Source of the DNA: Eutreptiella sp. 'Long Island Sound 2002'
Lineage: Eukaryota > Euglenozoa > Euglenophyceae > Eutreptiales > Eutreptiaceae
Direction of reading: 5' to 3'
Assembly: GCA_964036045.1 (NCBI GenBank)
Contig: OZ038382.1
Span: forward strand, 84,047,918 to 84,111,917
DNA: 64,000 nucleotides
The notes beneath the pieces are model-generated. The model saw only the letters and a list, made by a program, of their open reading frames with translations. It was not told the DNA's origin and ran no database searches. Of the stretch, positions 11,830 through 22,361 are shown one piece after another; within the stretch, counting starts at the first letter, position 1; each line of letters begins with the position of its first letter. The position numbers were made by a program, and so were the translations under genes.

Positions 11830-13280
11830 TGCTTTGCTCGGCCCCCTCCGGGCTGGGGTTGCCCCTTTCTTTGTCGGTTTGTTTTTTTTCTTCCTCCCTT
11901 GCTTTCCGCGCGCCCCAGTTGTCTCTTGCGTTCTTTCATTTGCGGCCCTGGGTGCCTTGGGCTTTGGCGCCTTGTTTTTCTTTCCTTCCCCCCCCGCCGG
12001 CCTGTGTTGGTTTTTTTTTCCTTCCCTCCTTCTGCGCCCCCGTTGTCTCTGGCTTTCTTTGGTTTCCGGCCCCGGTTGCCCTGGGCCTCGGCGCTGTGTG
12101 TTGTTTGCTTTCTTGGCCTCCCGCTTCTCCGCTTTCCGTGCGCTCTCGTCTCTTTGGTGTTTCCCGCCTGGCCGTTGGCCGTTCCCTGGTGGCTGCTGCC
12201 CCCTCCCCCCCCCTTTCGTGTCTCGTGGTTTTCGTCGCCGCCCCTCGGTGCCTTGTTTTTCTTTTTTTTTCTTCCTTTTCCTTTCTGCGCCCCCGTTGTC
12301 TCCGGCTTTCTCTGGTGTCCGGCCCCGGGTGCCCTGGGCTTCGGCGCTGTGTGTTGTTTGCTTTGTTGGCCTACCGCTTCTTCGCTATCCGTGTGCTTTC
12401 GCCTCTTTTGTGTTGTCCGCCTGGCCGTTGGCTGTTCCCTGGTGGCTGCTGCCCCCCCCCCCCCCCCCCCTTTCGTGTCTCGCGGTTTTCGTCGCCGCCG
12501 CTCGGTGCTGTGTGCCGTGTGCTGTGCTGTGCTGTGTGTCCCTGGGTGCGGTGCTGCACCACGCTGCGGCGCGTTGTGGCGTCCGGTGTTGTGCTGTTGT
12601 GTGCTGTGTTGTTTTGTAGCGCTCGTTTTGGCGCAGCTGCTTGTTGTGCCGCGCCCTGTGGTGCTGCCTGTCGCCCTGTAGCCCTGTGCTTTGCGGCGCT
12701 GTGTTTTGCGGTGTTCCCCCGTGCTATGTGCTCTGTGCTGTGTGTGTTTTCTCCTGGCGTGTTGGTGCGCGCTGTTGTTCGCCGCTGTGCGTTGTGCTGT
12801 GTGTGTCCTGGATCGTTGTGTTGTGCGTTCCCTGTCCCCCCCGCTCTGTGCGGTGCTGTGCTTCCCTGTGCTGGTGCATTTGCGTTGTGCTGTTCGTGTG
12901 GTGCGTGCTGTTGTTGGCACCTGGTGCTGTGGTGCGTTGCTGTGTGTTGCGCTGTTTCCTTTGGTGTTCTGTGGTGCAGTACTGGGTCTGGTGGCCCGTG
13001 GTCGTCTGCTGGTGGTGTGTTTCGGTGTCCGTGTCCCTGTCTGGCTGTGTGGTCTGCTTCCCTGTGGTTGGTGTGGTTTGCTGTGTTGCCCTGCCTCCCT
13101 GTGTCGTGTTCTGTGGTGCTGTGCTGTTGTGCTCTGCTCTCCCTTTGCGGTGTTGTTGGTGCTTGCTTTGCCCTCCTGTGGCCTGTCGTGCTGTGCAGTG
13201 TTGCGCTGTTGGTTGTCTGTGCTGCTTTTTGCCTGGTGGTGGTGTCTGCGTGCTGTGGTGCCCTTTCCCTCCATGCCAGC
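11830..13280 (-). other. Low-complexity region of element 2
   Basis: The plus strand is strongly T/C/G-biased and the sense strand A/C/G-biased, with homopolymer runs (up to ~18 C near 12,455). A recurring segment (cctttctgcgcccccgttgt, then ctccggctttctctggtgtc and variants) appears near 12,030 and 12,280, so parts are degenerate repeats. Long open frames on both strands are compositional and not supported as genes. Confidence 0.6.
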
Positions 13281-13435
13281 ACGCACGAAAAATAATGTTT
13301 ATTACCCTGTCTTACCCCGCGCCCGTCTCTGAGTCGGTGGTGCACGTAGTCGAAGAATCTGGTTCCGGCTGCGTTGTTTTTGATGAAGTCGTCTTGTTCG
13401 TTGTCGACTTGGCCTGCCTGTCGTATCCAGTCGGT
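13280..13435 (-). pseudogene. Coding-like 5' remnant of element 2
   Basis: From the 5' end of the element the sense frame reads DWIRQAGQVDNEQDDF, then FFDYVHHRLRDGRGVRQ. This differs sharply from the low-complexity sequence after it. It may be the C-terminal end of an otherwise lost ORF, left by 5' truncation. An AATAAA lies just after it. It is too short to assign a family. Confidence 0.3.
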
Positions 13436-13450
13436 GGTAGATGACCATAG
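13436..13450. repeat. Target-site duplication of element 2 (right copy)
   Basis: Identical over 15 bp to 7885-7899. It directly follows the 5' end of the minus-sense element. Confidence 0.9.
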
Positions 13451-15180
13451 TATTGAACAGTGTGTATTTCATTGTTGTCACCGTTTGTTTGTTCATGCAT
13501 GTGTCTATTTTTTCAGAACTGCCTGAGAGGTGGGTAACCTCTCAAACCTATTTGTAAGCCATGTGATTGATTCTTGTCTTGCATATTCTCGGGTCAGGGG
13601 GTGTGGACTTGGAACGCAGTAGGTTTGAAAGCTCTTTTCAAGGTTAGTAAAACTTAAACCTTTTGAGGACACTGCCCCCCTTGAAATTGCTTTATTAATG
13701 CAGGCCAGCCAATCGAATACCCCTCAACTCTGGTGCTAGTAGTGTTAGATCTATCATGTGGAGATTGGAATCACTTATCCAACCGGAGGAAGACTACGTG
13801 ACAGCCATAGTACGTACCTTCATCGCTTCTGTGGACAAGTGTTGACAAAACATCTTCGAGGAAATCAAGGCCGTTCTTATTCATGCTATGGTGGTAGTGA
13901 GTAGTCACGGCAAAAGCTGCCTGTCACATGGGGTGTCTTCCGAAGGGGACGAGAGGTGAGACCAAGGGAAGCATAGGTAGGCGCACCGCTGGTTGTGGGA
14001 TACGTTGGTTGTTGCCTTGCAATTGGAATCCATTGGGGTGTCACACCATGATAGATTTTGAGGTCTCATGCATTTATTCTACGAGTTGACATTGCATTTG
14101 TCATTCATGCATGGTTCATTTGTGTCCTCACGGTGTGACTGAAATTTGGTGGTTCCCATTATGCCATGGTCAAGGTGAACATATAGTGTCTCCTCTCCAC
14201 AAGGTGGATTTGGTGCATTCCCTCACTCTCCCTCTCTCTCTCCCAATTCGTCATTCTCCTCCAGAGGTAAATTGAGCATTTAATGTGCCATGACAGTTTT
14301 CTTTCATCCTTTGAGATTTTTGGGCTCTTACACTTTGCTGAAGTGCCTGTGGCTTGGGAGTTATCCAATTAAGTCATGCCCTGGTTTGGCCATCTTATGA
14401 CTAGACTCAAGGATAGGCATGGGTCAAGCTTTCGCCACTCTTTCTCCAAGTGCATGCATGCTCTCTTTGGTGAAGGATAGGCGAAACCCTCTCCATATGC
14501 ATGCTCTCTTGGGTCAAGGCTAGGCAAAATTCTCTCCATATGCATGCTCTCTTTTATGATGGATAGGTGAATCTCTCTCAAGGGATTTGGTTGGGGAATA
14601 TCTCTCCTCGAGCACGGTTAGGTGACTTTTTCTCGATTCATGTACTCTCTCTGGGATGAGACCAACTCTCCATGCACGTGCTGCCCTTGGGTGGGATCAT
14701 CTTTCCATGCACGTGCTCTTTTTGGGTGGAGGTTAGGTCCAATACGTAGCCCGCGAGGCCACTGGCCTATTGTTTTTTGCACAATGCATCCCCGCAAGCC
14801 TCGGGTTGCTGGGGGCTGTGTAAGCTTTCACAGCAAGCTTTCATCTCTCAGTGTTGTTGGCTTCTGTAAGTTACAGGGCCATGAGTAGACTCAGAAAGCT
14901 AAGCCTTTCAGGATGATGTTATGGTACATCAATATACATAATCAGAAAAACAAAATAGACATACATAAACCAGTTTCACCTACTTCTGCAGGGCAGTTTC
15001 AGCTACTACTGATATATCTCATGGGATCTCAGCAAAAGGAAAATTCCAAGAAAGAATGGATAAAAGTGAAAACAGAAAAAAGACCGGTCTTTGACACGTA
15101 CTGGGTTTTGGGTGCTGGTGACACGTACACCTGCTTTGCAGTTTCGGTTTCTCCTGCTCCTTGCACCTTTTGGCTGTCAT
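13451..15180. other. Non-coding region with degenerate repeats
   Basis: Balanced composition and no convincing gene. At about 14,400-14,640 a degenerate ~44-bp unit (like ctctccatatgcatgctctc followed by a gataggcgaa-like stretch) occurs three to five times. The remainder up to the end of gene Y shows nothing recognisable. Confidence 0.5.
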
Positions 15181-15828
15181 TCATTCCCGAAGTATGCTGT
15201 GTGCTTCGGCAACAAAAAATGGACACTGGTGATGTGATTGCAGGCTGCTGTACATCTGTTGCATGTCTGAGAAAACTGATGCTGCCTTGAGTTTGGTGAC
15301 TACGTGTACAGTGGTGTGTGACACGCTTCAGGACTTCAAGTACTTGATAAACATGGGGCCAGACAACGACGAATCAAAGCAAATATCAATAAAAGTATTG
15401 GTTGACAGTTCCGGGACTTTGTTGAGCCACTCTGCCTCTTGTGAAAGTTTATACAGGCAGTGCACGGTTTGTATGTCGAACTTGGCACACGATGTGGCCA
15501 GGACAGAGTATATGTTATTGGTTTTTTCCGCTGACGGTGGTGTGTCCTTTTCATGAATGAACTGGTCTGAGACATCTGAGGAGGAGGACTGCAGTGAAGG
15601 CAGGTCCTCTGAGGAGGCATCTGTTTGCTGTGCTTCTTCAGTATGCACAATATCCAAATCAGGAAGCTCAAAGGCAAGAAACTGTAACGAATCACCTTCC
15701 CTGGAAGAGTCTTCACTGGATTGGAGATCTGGCATGTCGACGGACGTCTCGCTGTCAGTAAAGAGGTCTGGCAAGTCATTGATGTCCGGCGGTCTCAGTG
15801 ACGTATCAAAGTAGCGTGTGGGCATCGG
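15181..15828 (-). pseudogene. Gene Y, downstream exon (acidic Ser-rich, unknown)
   Basis: After the intron acceptor the frame continues in phase with PMPTRYFDTSLRPPDI, then an Asp/Ser/Glu-rich linker (DLPDLFTDSETSVDMPDL and similar) and a more structured end (CLYKLSQEAEWLNKVPEL). A TGA at 15328-15330 interrupts it. The frame stays coding-like (SVSHTTVHVVTKLK…) to a second TGA at 15181-15183. The Ty3/gypsy Pol in this window also has an acidic Ser-rich linker after its Dam-like domain, so the two proteins share an order. The product is unknown. It lies left of element 3, i.e. it was separated from its 5' exons by ~46 kb of insertions. Confidence 0.45.
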
Positions 15829-15944
15829 CTGCAAGTATCTGATGGGTGAAGGTTCGAAAACGTTGCAGGTGCTGGGATGAGCAGGACCAAGACAAGGTCT
15901 GGAGGGAAGTAAATATTATTCAGGAGGGGAATTAGATTACTTAC
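15829..15944 (-). other. Probable spliceosomal intron in gene Y (116 bp)
   Basis: On the minus strand the donor is GAAG|GTAAGT and the acceptor is ACTTGCAG|CC. Removing it joins ...EDLK to PMPTRYFD... in phase 0. The donor is conserved in copy B at about 61,908, and in copy B the acceptor end is where element 4 inserted. Confidence 0.6.
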
Positions 15945-16601
15945 CTTCAAGTCTTCCTGGGACCCTGAGGAGCGTGTCGGCGCGGATGCAAACAGTTCTT
16001 CTTGTTGAGAAGGGGTGTCATATACAGTGGGGTTGGGCGTTGTCCAGTAGTTTGTTACCGCTGGTGTTGTTGTCAATTGGCATGAGCTTTGTTGCAGTCC
16101 CAGTTGCAGTTGCAGTGCCACATCTGCAACCAGTCTACCACAACCTCACCCAACAGCCACCACCAACTGGCCTCTTTGGTGGTGGCCACAAAAGCAATGC
16201 CTCTATTCCCCTCAAAACCTATTTTCTGCGCCACACGCGGCTACAGATGACGTGGGGGGTGAACCCATAAAGTCTCAAGCTCCCAGTTCTCATGCAACCC
16301 ATTATTCCATTTCTTCTGAAAATTTCGAAAGCCATTCACCGCAAAAGCATCATAGGTTATAGGCATTTGATGCTTTTCCATCCACGAAGACAGAGATTCT
16401 ACGATGGACCAACGAATATTATATTTACGACTACCCCACACACGCTGAAAATTGTAACTGGGTCCACGTAATCTAGCCGGCTGCCTTTCCATCGAAGAAA
16501 GAACACGTGAATACATACAAGCTGGTGGTCGCACGGGCGACTGCCGAATCAATTCAGGAAAATTTACCTCAGCAAGACTCCGATGTGGAACGGTATCCAC
16601 A
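15945..16601 (-). pseudogene. Gene Y, DIRS/Dam-like domain (copy A)
   Basis: The frame reads ...SLAEVNFPELIRQSPVRPP..., then YDAFAVNGFRNF and TLWVHPPRHL, then a TAG at 16241-16243, then PRVAQKIGFEG and EVVVDWLQ. It aligns without a gap, across the TAG, to the domain in the gypsy Pol here (YDAFANRENKRF, LWINPPFHL, QQVIHKIK, CVDYIEL). This is the D-A-F-A...N/H-P-P pattern of the methyltransferase-like region of DIRS elements. A frame change follows near 16,100-16,130, then NYWTTPNPTVYDTPSQQEE runs up to the intron. Element 3 truncates it at 16,601. Confidence 0.55.
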
Positions 16602-17089
16602 GGTAGGTAGGTGCTCTCGGTCTTGGAGAGGCGCCCCATGGTTCCCCCTGGCGTCGCCCCTGTGACGGACAGGAAGAGGCTCCGCGCATGAAGACCGGAG
16701 GCGGCTTACATCGCGCTAGACCTGACTGGTGGCCCCCAACAAAGCGGCCCCGGGCAACACCGGGAGGGCTGATCGCCGCCAGCCCAACTGCTTGTCATGC
16801 CGGGAGGGTGGGCCCCCGTGCTTGCGCACGTCCCCTCCTTTGGGCGGAACCCTAGGGGTTCACCGGACTTCCTGGTGTATCCCGTTCCCAAGGCATGCAT
16901 GCATGTTCTTGGTACTGGGGTTCCGAGGTGCTTGAGTGTCGCACGCTCCACCTCGAGTCCCAAAGCAGCGCAAGCCTTAGGATGCAGCCTTACCCCCGGG
17001 CTCCGGATCTCATTTGGCCGGGTCACCTGCAATGCACGGGCTGCCTCAGTGCCCGGGCTATGGACACTGGGTTTCCTACTGTTGCGCGG

Positions 17090-19213
17090 CGCTTGTGTTG
17101 GGGTCTGGGTTGTGCTTGGGCTCTGGTTTTGGCTCCGCCCCGCCACCGGTGGCTTGGGTGTTGTGGTGTGTGTGCCCCTGTGTGCGCGCTCCGCTTGTAC
17201 CCCGCCACTCCTGGCTGGGGTGTGCGGTGTGGGTGGGTGTGCTTGGGTTCAGGTTTCGGCTGCGCCCCGCCAGTCCTCGCCGGGTCGTTGGGGTTTGTGT
17301 CTGCTTGTGTGCGCGCTCCGTTTGTACCGCGCCACTCCTGGCTGGGGTGTCAGTGTGCGGTTTGGGTGTGTGTGCTTCGGCTCAGGTTTCGGCTGCGCCC
17401 CGCCACTCCTGGCTGGGGTGTTGGGCTGTGTGTGTGCTTGTGTGCGTGCTCGGCTTGTACCCCACCACTCCTGACTGGGGTGTGCGGCGCGGGTATGCGT
17501 GCTTGGGCTCGGGTTTCCGCAGTGCCCCGCCTCTCCTGGCTGGGGTGTTGGGGTGTGTCTTTGTGTAGGCACTCCGCTTGTGCCCCGCCACTCCTGGCTG
17601 GGGTGTGCGGCGTGGGTGTGTGTGCTTGGGGTCGGGTTTCGGCTGCGCCCCGCCACTCCTGGCTGGGGTGTTGGGGTGCGTGTATGTTCGTGTGCGCGCT
17701 CCGCTTGTACCTCGCCACTCCTGGCTGGGGTATGCGGCGTTGGCATGTGTGCTTGGGCTCGGGTTTCGGCTGCGCCCCACCATTCTTGGCTGGGGTGTTG
17801 GGGTGTGCGTGTGCGCGCTCCGCTTGTACCCCGCCTCTCCTGGCTGGGGTGTGTGGTGAGGGTGTGTGCTTGGGCTCGGGTTTTGGCTCCGCCCCGCCAC
17901 TCCTGGCTGTGGTGTCGGGGTGTGTGTGTGCTTGTGTGCGTGCTCCGCTTGTATGCCGCCACTCCTGGCTGGGGTGTGCGGTGTGGGTGGGTGTGCTTGG
18001 GTTCGGGTTTCGGCTGCGCCCCGCCAGTCCTGGCCGAGGTGTCGGGGTTTGTGTCTGCTTGTGTGCGAGCTCGGCTTGTACCCCACCACTCCTGACTGGG
18101 TTGTGCTGCGCGGGTATGCGTGCTTGGGCTCGGGTTTCCGCAGCGCCCCGCCTCTCCAGGCTGGGGTGTTGGGGTGTGTGTCTTTGTGTACGCACTGCGC
18201 TTGTGCCCCGCCACTCCTGGCTGGGGTGTGCGGCGTGGGTGTGTGTGCTTGGGGTCGGGTTTCGGCTGCGCCCCGCCACTCCTGGCTGGGGTGTTGGGGT
18301 GCGTGTATGTTCGTGTGCGCGTTCCGCTTGTACCCCGCCACTCCTGGCTGGGGTATGCGGCGTTGGCATGTGTGCTTGGGCTCGGGTTTCGGCTGCGCCC
18401 CACCATTCTTGGCTGGGGTGTTGGGGTGTGCATGTGCGCGCTCCGCTTGTACCCCGCCTCTCCTGGCTGGGGTGTGTGGTGTGGGTGTGTGCTTGGGCTC
18501 GGGTTTTGGCTCCGCCCCGCCACTCCTGGCTGGGGTGTCGGGGTGTGTCTGTGCTTGTGTGCGTGCTCCGCTTGTATGCCGCCACTCCTGGCTGGGGTGT
18601 CGGGGTGTGTGTGTGCTTGTGTGCGTGCTCCGCTTGTATGCCGCCACTCCTGGCTGGGGTGTGCGGCGTGGGTGTGTTTGCTTCGGCTCGAGTTTCGGCT
18701 GCGCCCCGCCTTTCCTGGCTCGGGTGTTGGGGTGTGCATCTTTGTGTACGCGCTCCGCTTGTACCCCGCCACTCCTGGCTGGGGTGTTGGGGTGTGTGTG
18801 CTTGTGTGCGCACTCCTCCTGTACCCCGCCACTCTTGGCTGGGGTATGCGGTGTGGGTCTGTGTGCTTCGGCTCGGGTTTCGGCTGCGCCCCGCCTCTCC
18901 TGGCTGGGGTGTTGGGTGTGTGTGTTTGTGTGCTCGCTCCGCTTATGCCCCGCCACTCCGGGCTGGGGTGTGCGGCGTGGGTGTGTGTGCTTGGGATCGT
19001 GTTTCGGCTGCGCCCCACCACTCCTGGCTAGGCTGTCGGGGTGTGTGTGTGTTCGTGCGCGCGCTCCGCTGGTGCCCCGCCACTCCTGGCTGGGGTGCGC
19101 GGTTTGGGGGGCCGTGCTTGGGCTCCGGCTTCGGCTGCGCCCCGCCACTCCTGGCGGGGGTGTTGGGGTGTGTGTGTGCGCGCTTCGCTTGTACCCCGCC
19201 ACTCCTGGCTGGG
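17090..19213 (-). repeat. 65-66-bp period array of element 3 (left part)
   Basis: Units alternate around the core ccgccactcctggctggggt, with spacers such as gtgtgcttgggctcgggttt and gtgcgcgctccgcttgtacc, giving a ~130-bp A/B dimer. The period is ~65 bp, the same length as in elements 1 and 2, although the sequences are not obviously related. Long open frames on both strands are stop-free repeat artefacts. Confidence 0.85.
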
Positions 19214-19218
19214 GTGCG
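19214..19218. repeat. 5-bp target duplication of gypsy element (GTGCG, left)
   Basis: GTGCG lies directly before the left LTR and again at 30178-30182 after the right LTR. The array sequence is continuous if the element and one copy are removed. Confidence 0.85.
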
Positions 19219-19752
19219 TGAAAGTGCTGCCCTAGGTCGTGGATGGTGCCAGAGGGCTCAGGGCCGGCAAGACCGGGGGGGCAGGCACGCGAGGAGTCGA
19301 CCTGAACGCTGCTGTTGGGGGCAGAAGCGGATACACGGACACCAACGGAGGCAAGAGCGGCGACAACGGAGGCAAGATCCATGCTGATTGTTATCCGGCA
19401 AAAAATCCCAGTCTATGAAGAAAAATGATGCGGATATTCCTAAGTACATCTGAGTGTCCATATCTATCTGAAAAGATTTATATAAATCCGATTGTGAAAA
19501 AATATTTGGCCGATCTGGCTCGCGCACGCGCGTCAGCGGCAAATGGCGATTCCGGTCAAATGATCGGAACGCGGCGGATTTACGATGAATGGACCGCGGA
19601 ATCAGATCCGGCACATCAGAAATATATAGGTCTGATCCTGAGACTGAGCTGCGGGGCGGCGATTCCGCCGAAGCAGAGAAAATGACCAAAATGTAGCCAA
19701 TCTGGGGCAGATCTGCTGAAATCTGAGCAGATGGGGGTTAGCCGCACTTACA
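19219..19752 (-). repeat. 3' LTR (534 bp)
   Basis: This is the direct partner of 29644-30177 with only a few differences. On the minus strand it starts TGTAAGTGCGG and ends GCACTTTCA. Because gag starts within the LTR, this copy also contains an unused gag N-terminus. Confidence 0.92.
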
Positions 19753-19767
19753 CTCCCCCTCCAAAAA
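19753..19767 (-). other. Polypurine tract
   Basis: TTTTTGGAGGGGGAG on the minus strand directly abuts the TG start of the 3' LTR. This is the expected place for plus-strand priming. Confidence 0.85.
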
Positions 19768-21591
19768 CACACTGGGGTGTGTCCCTACGTCAACGAAGAA
19801 CGTAGTGCGGGTAAGTCCCAGAAAAAAATAGAAATGTAGCCTCGATGGGGCGAAATCTGCTTGATCTGACCTGATTTGGGCTGAATTGGCACTGAATCAG
19901 GATGGATGAACCTGAAATGAGACAGAATGAGGAGTGACGAACAGTCCTCCGGGCAGTAAAACATTAGGTTAAGGGCTAAAAAGCATGCAAACGTATCGAG
20001 AATCGATACCAAACCATGCCCTGGTTGAGAATGAGGTAGATTATTGGTGGATTGAGTGGGAGAATCAAGAAATGGAGTGACATCTCGGCGCTCTGGCACA
20101 GTTTAGCTGTCGCGGGCACGCTACGGTGTCCTCCACGTACTCTACATCGTGTTACTCCCGCTTTTCTCGTTCTGAAAAGTGCAGCATGTGCTTCAGATTT
20201 GGCGCATCTGGTGGATGATCACAAGATTCAGCAAGATTGAGAATCAATTTGAGCAGAGATGAAGGAGATGAAACAATCACAGAGAGGGAAAACAAATACA
20301 AATGTAGTCTGCAGGCCCTAAGTGAACAGAAAAACATCAGCGTCAACGAAGTTAGGCAAAGCCGTAAACAGATCTTCGAGGAATGAGAGAAGATGACAAG
20401 GAAATCAACCTAAACTGTCCTAAAATGAGGCAAATTTCCTAAGATGAAGGTGAAATGAAGCGGAATGTCTAGAACTGAAACTACTAACACCTTCGTTTAG
20501 ACTAGAGTTAATATATATTGTCGTTTATTCAGCTGCATTGTGCTTTCCGGCACGTTGGTTCGCGAGCATCCAACAGATTCCATGAAAATGTGGATCATGT
20601 GATGATGCATCATGATGCAACATGATGGCCCTGGATCCTTGGCATGTAACGCGCCGAAGGTTCGCTGAAGGCGCTTTACTGACAGTATATAACTGAGAGA
20701 CACCGAATAGTCCTTTATTTACAGTGGCGGCGGTGTCAATTGACTTGGACAAGGCCCATCTTTCGATTGAGTCCCACAAGACACTTGGATTCACCATTTT
20801 CGACAGTTTCAGGTCGGATTGAGCTCACATTGGCGTGTGCCAAAAATACACTCGGTGTAGCTTCGGTGTATTTTGGTTGTCTGAACAATTGACGTCGGGG
20901 TTTTGCACTGTTGCGCAGAATGATGGACAAACCTGAGGAATTCAAGGTAAATTCAAGGAATCTGGATCTGAATCTGGACTTTGGCTTCAGCATCACGGCA
21001 AATGAAGGTAAGATCTGAGTTCCTGGCGTCGCATCTAGTGCCGCCAGTACTACAGGGGGTGCCTGTAGGGGTGAATGTCGCTGTGTGCTGTGTGTGTGAA
21101 TGTCGCTGGCCAGCGTTTTTACTATGTACATTTGCTTCCATCTGCACGAGTAGCCAAATTCCAAAGATGCACAGACCAACAGAGACAAGATTACCCCGGA
21201 TCTGCCTGAATTAAGCCTGAGTTTGGTTTTTTCTGGACGGGGCAGCACACTCCGTGGCTTTCGGCAGCGTATCTACGCCTTGTCTGCCGAACGGAGACCA
21301 AAGCAAAGTTGATTGACGTCAAATTATCAAACATTCGCAGTTCTCCACATCATGTCGTAATCAGGAAAAATGAACAGTGGATTGAGCAGAATGTGGTTTT
21401 TTCAAGTCGTCAGAACACTCACATTGGAATAAGTGGTCGACAGGGCGAGGCTGGAGCTTTTGTAGGAGTTGGACATGCAAGGGTTTCGAACCTACACCCT
21501 TGAGCCCTAGCGACGAGTGCCATGACGCCCTGGACTAGACGACTGTTACCCAGATTATGGCGTCCGCGACTCAAGTCACGACGGGTCTCCC
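19768..21591 (-). other. Non-coding 3' region of gypsy element
   Basis: About 1.8 kb between the chromodomain stop and the polypurine tract. The longest minus frame (20,736-21,248) shows no envelope or other recognised features. A tRNA-like pair of A-box and B-box strings lies near 21,480-21,540 but does not fold convincingly. Confidence 0.5.
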
Positions 21592-22361
21592 TCAATTCGG
21601 CCAAGCACGAATACATGTGACCACCAACCTGTCTGGTGGGGCCCTCGTACGGCTTGGGCGCTGCAAATCAGCGGCCGAACTCGAAGCTTGGTCCTCATTT
21701 GGCTCCTGGGCTGGCCTGACCGCAGGAGGGGGGATCGACGGATCAGCCCTGGAACGTGGCTGCTGAGGGCCGTAAAAGGCTGGATCTCGATTCACCACAG
21801 GTCTTTTTCCGTCACTCTCCACCTGTCTGTCTGGTTTCGACAGACAGTCTGTCAGGAGTTCGCCAATTTCGGGGTGCTTCTTGAGGAAGTCAATGAACCC
21901 CTTGGTGTACCCATGGACAAAAGAATGGGCTGGTTCCCAGTTGTTGTGACTGGAATCAAAGCCCCTCCACTCACATAGAAATTCCCATTCGCCCTTTCCG
22001 TCACGTCTTGCTTCTAAAATCCTCTTGAGTTCGTACTTCCCCCCTTCGATGACCCGATCGGACAAAAATTTCGAAGTCCAAAAAAGGGGTTTAACCCGAT
22101 CCTTGGGGGAGGGGATCTTCCTCTTGAGGCGATCGCCCGAAACTTCAATTTCCCTGCTGACATCCACACGAATCCTCCACCTGTTCTCACCTAGACGCGC
22201 TGTAACAGCGAATGGCCCCTCCCACAAGGGAAGAAGCTTATCATCTCCGTCCAGGGTGGTTTCGGATTTTCGAAGCCGAACTCGATCATCGACTTCAAAA
22301 TTGTGGGGGTTTTTTCGGCCTTGATTCTGGACCCAAAGCCAGTCAGCTTGATGCTTATCGA
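21592..22361 (-). CDS. Pol C-terminus: integrase tail and chromodomain (shifted frame)
   Basis: This frame is offset by one base from the main pol frame. It starts with coding that follows naturally from the integrase (KHQADWLWVQNQGRKNP, then FEVDDRVRLRKSE), the usual C-terminal region of gypsy integrases. A chromodomain follows (YELKRILEARRDGKGEWEF, LCEWRGFDSSHNNWEP), then a Pro/Ser-rich tail. It ends in TGA at 21592-21594. Chromodomains fused to integrase define chromoviruses and are thought to guide insertion to marked chromatin. The shift most likely reflects one indel in this copy; no clear slippery site is visible. Confidence 0.85.

Larger units (their letters stand above)
7900..13435 (-). 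mobile_element. Element 2: 5.5-kb satellite-bearing non-LTR-like element
   Basis: A perfect 15-bp target duplication fixes the ends. On the minus (sense) strand the order is: a short coding-like remnant (13,435-13,280), ~1.4 kb of low-complexity sequence, the conserved module with GNRA hairpin, four ~59-bp repeats, ~37 copies of the 65-bp repeat, a ~560-bp 3' region, and a CCTA-repeat tail at 7900-7918. Variable 5' ends among family members, a constant short-repeat tail and a 15-bp duplication fit a 5'-truncated non-LTR retrotransposon. No reverse transcriptase is present. It is an inverted relative of element 1, so 2.7-5.5 kb and 7.9-11.6 kb form a large inverted repeat around gene X. Confidence 0.8.
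15795..16601. repeat. ~807-bp direct repeat flanking element 3 (copy A)
   Basis: This segment is ~96% similar to 32,193-32,245 joined to 61,808-62,565 (copy B, itself split by element 4). Copy A ends exactly at the CCTA-type tail of element 3 (16,602). Copy B begins at the opposite end of element 3. The outer neighbours are the remaining parts of gene Y. The arrangement is that of one very long target-site duplication. Confidence 0.7.

Noticed and set aside
8232-13295. A very long plus-strand open frame (about 1,690 codons) across the 65-bp array and low-complexity region
   Set aside because: The 65-bp unit lacks stops in all plus frames and is not a multiple of three, so the peptide cycles through three unrelated frames. 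It runs antisense to the element and has no domain or conserved start.
16895-19387. Long open frames on both strands over the element 3 array
   Set aside because: Stop-free repeat composition on both strands; the frame is interrupted by the gypsy insertion and shows no protein-like conservation.
21480-21555. A tRNA gene on the minus strand (A-box TAGTCCAGGGC, B-box GGTTCGAAACC)
   Set aside because: Anticodon, D and T stems do not pair well when folded by eye and no acceptor stem is found. At most a tRNA relic in the gypsy 3' region.
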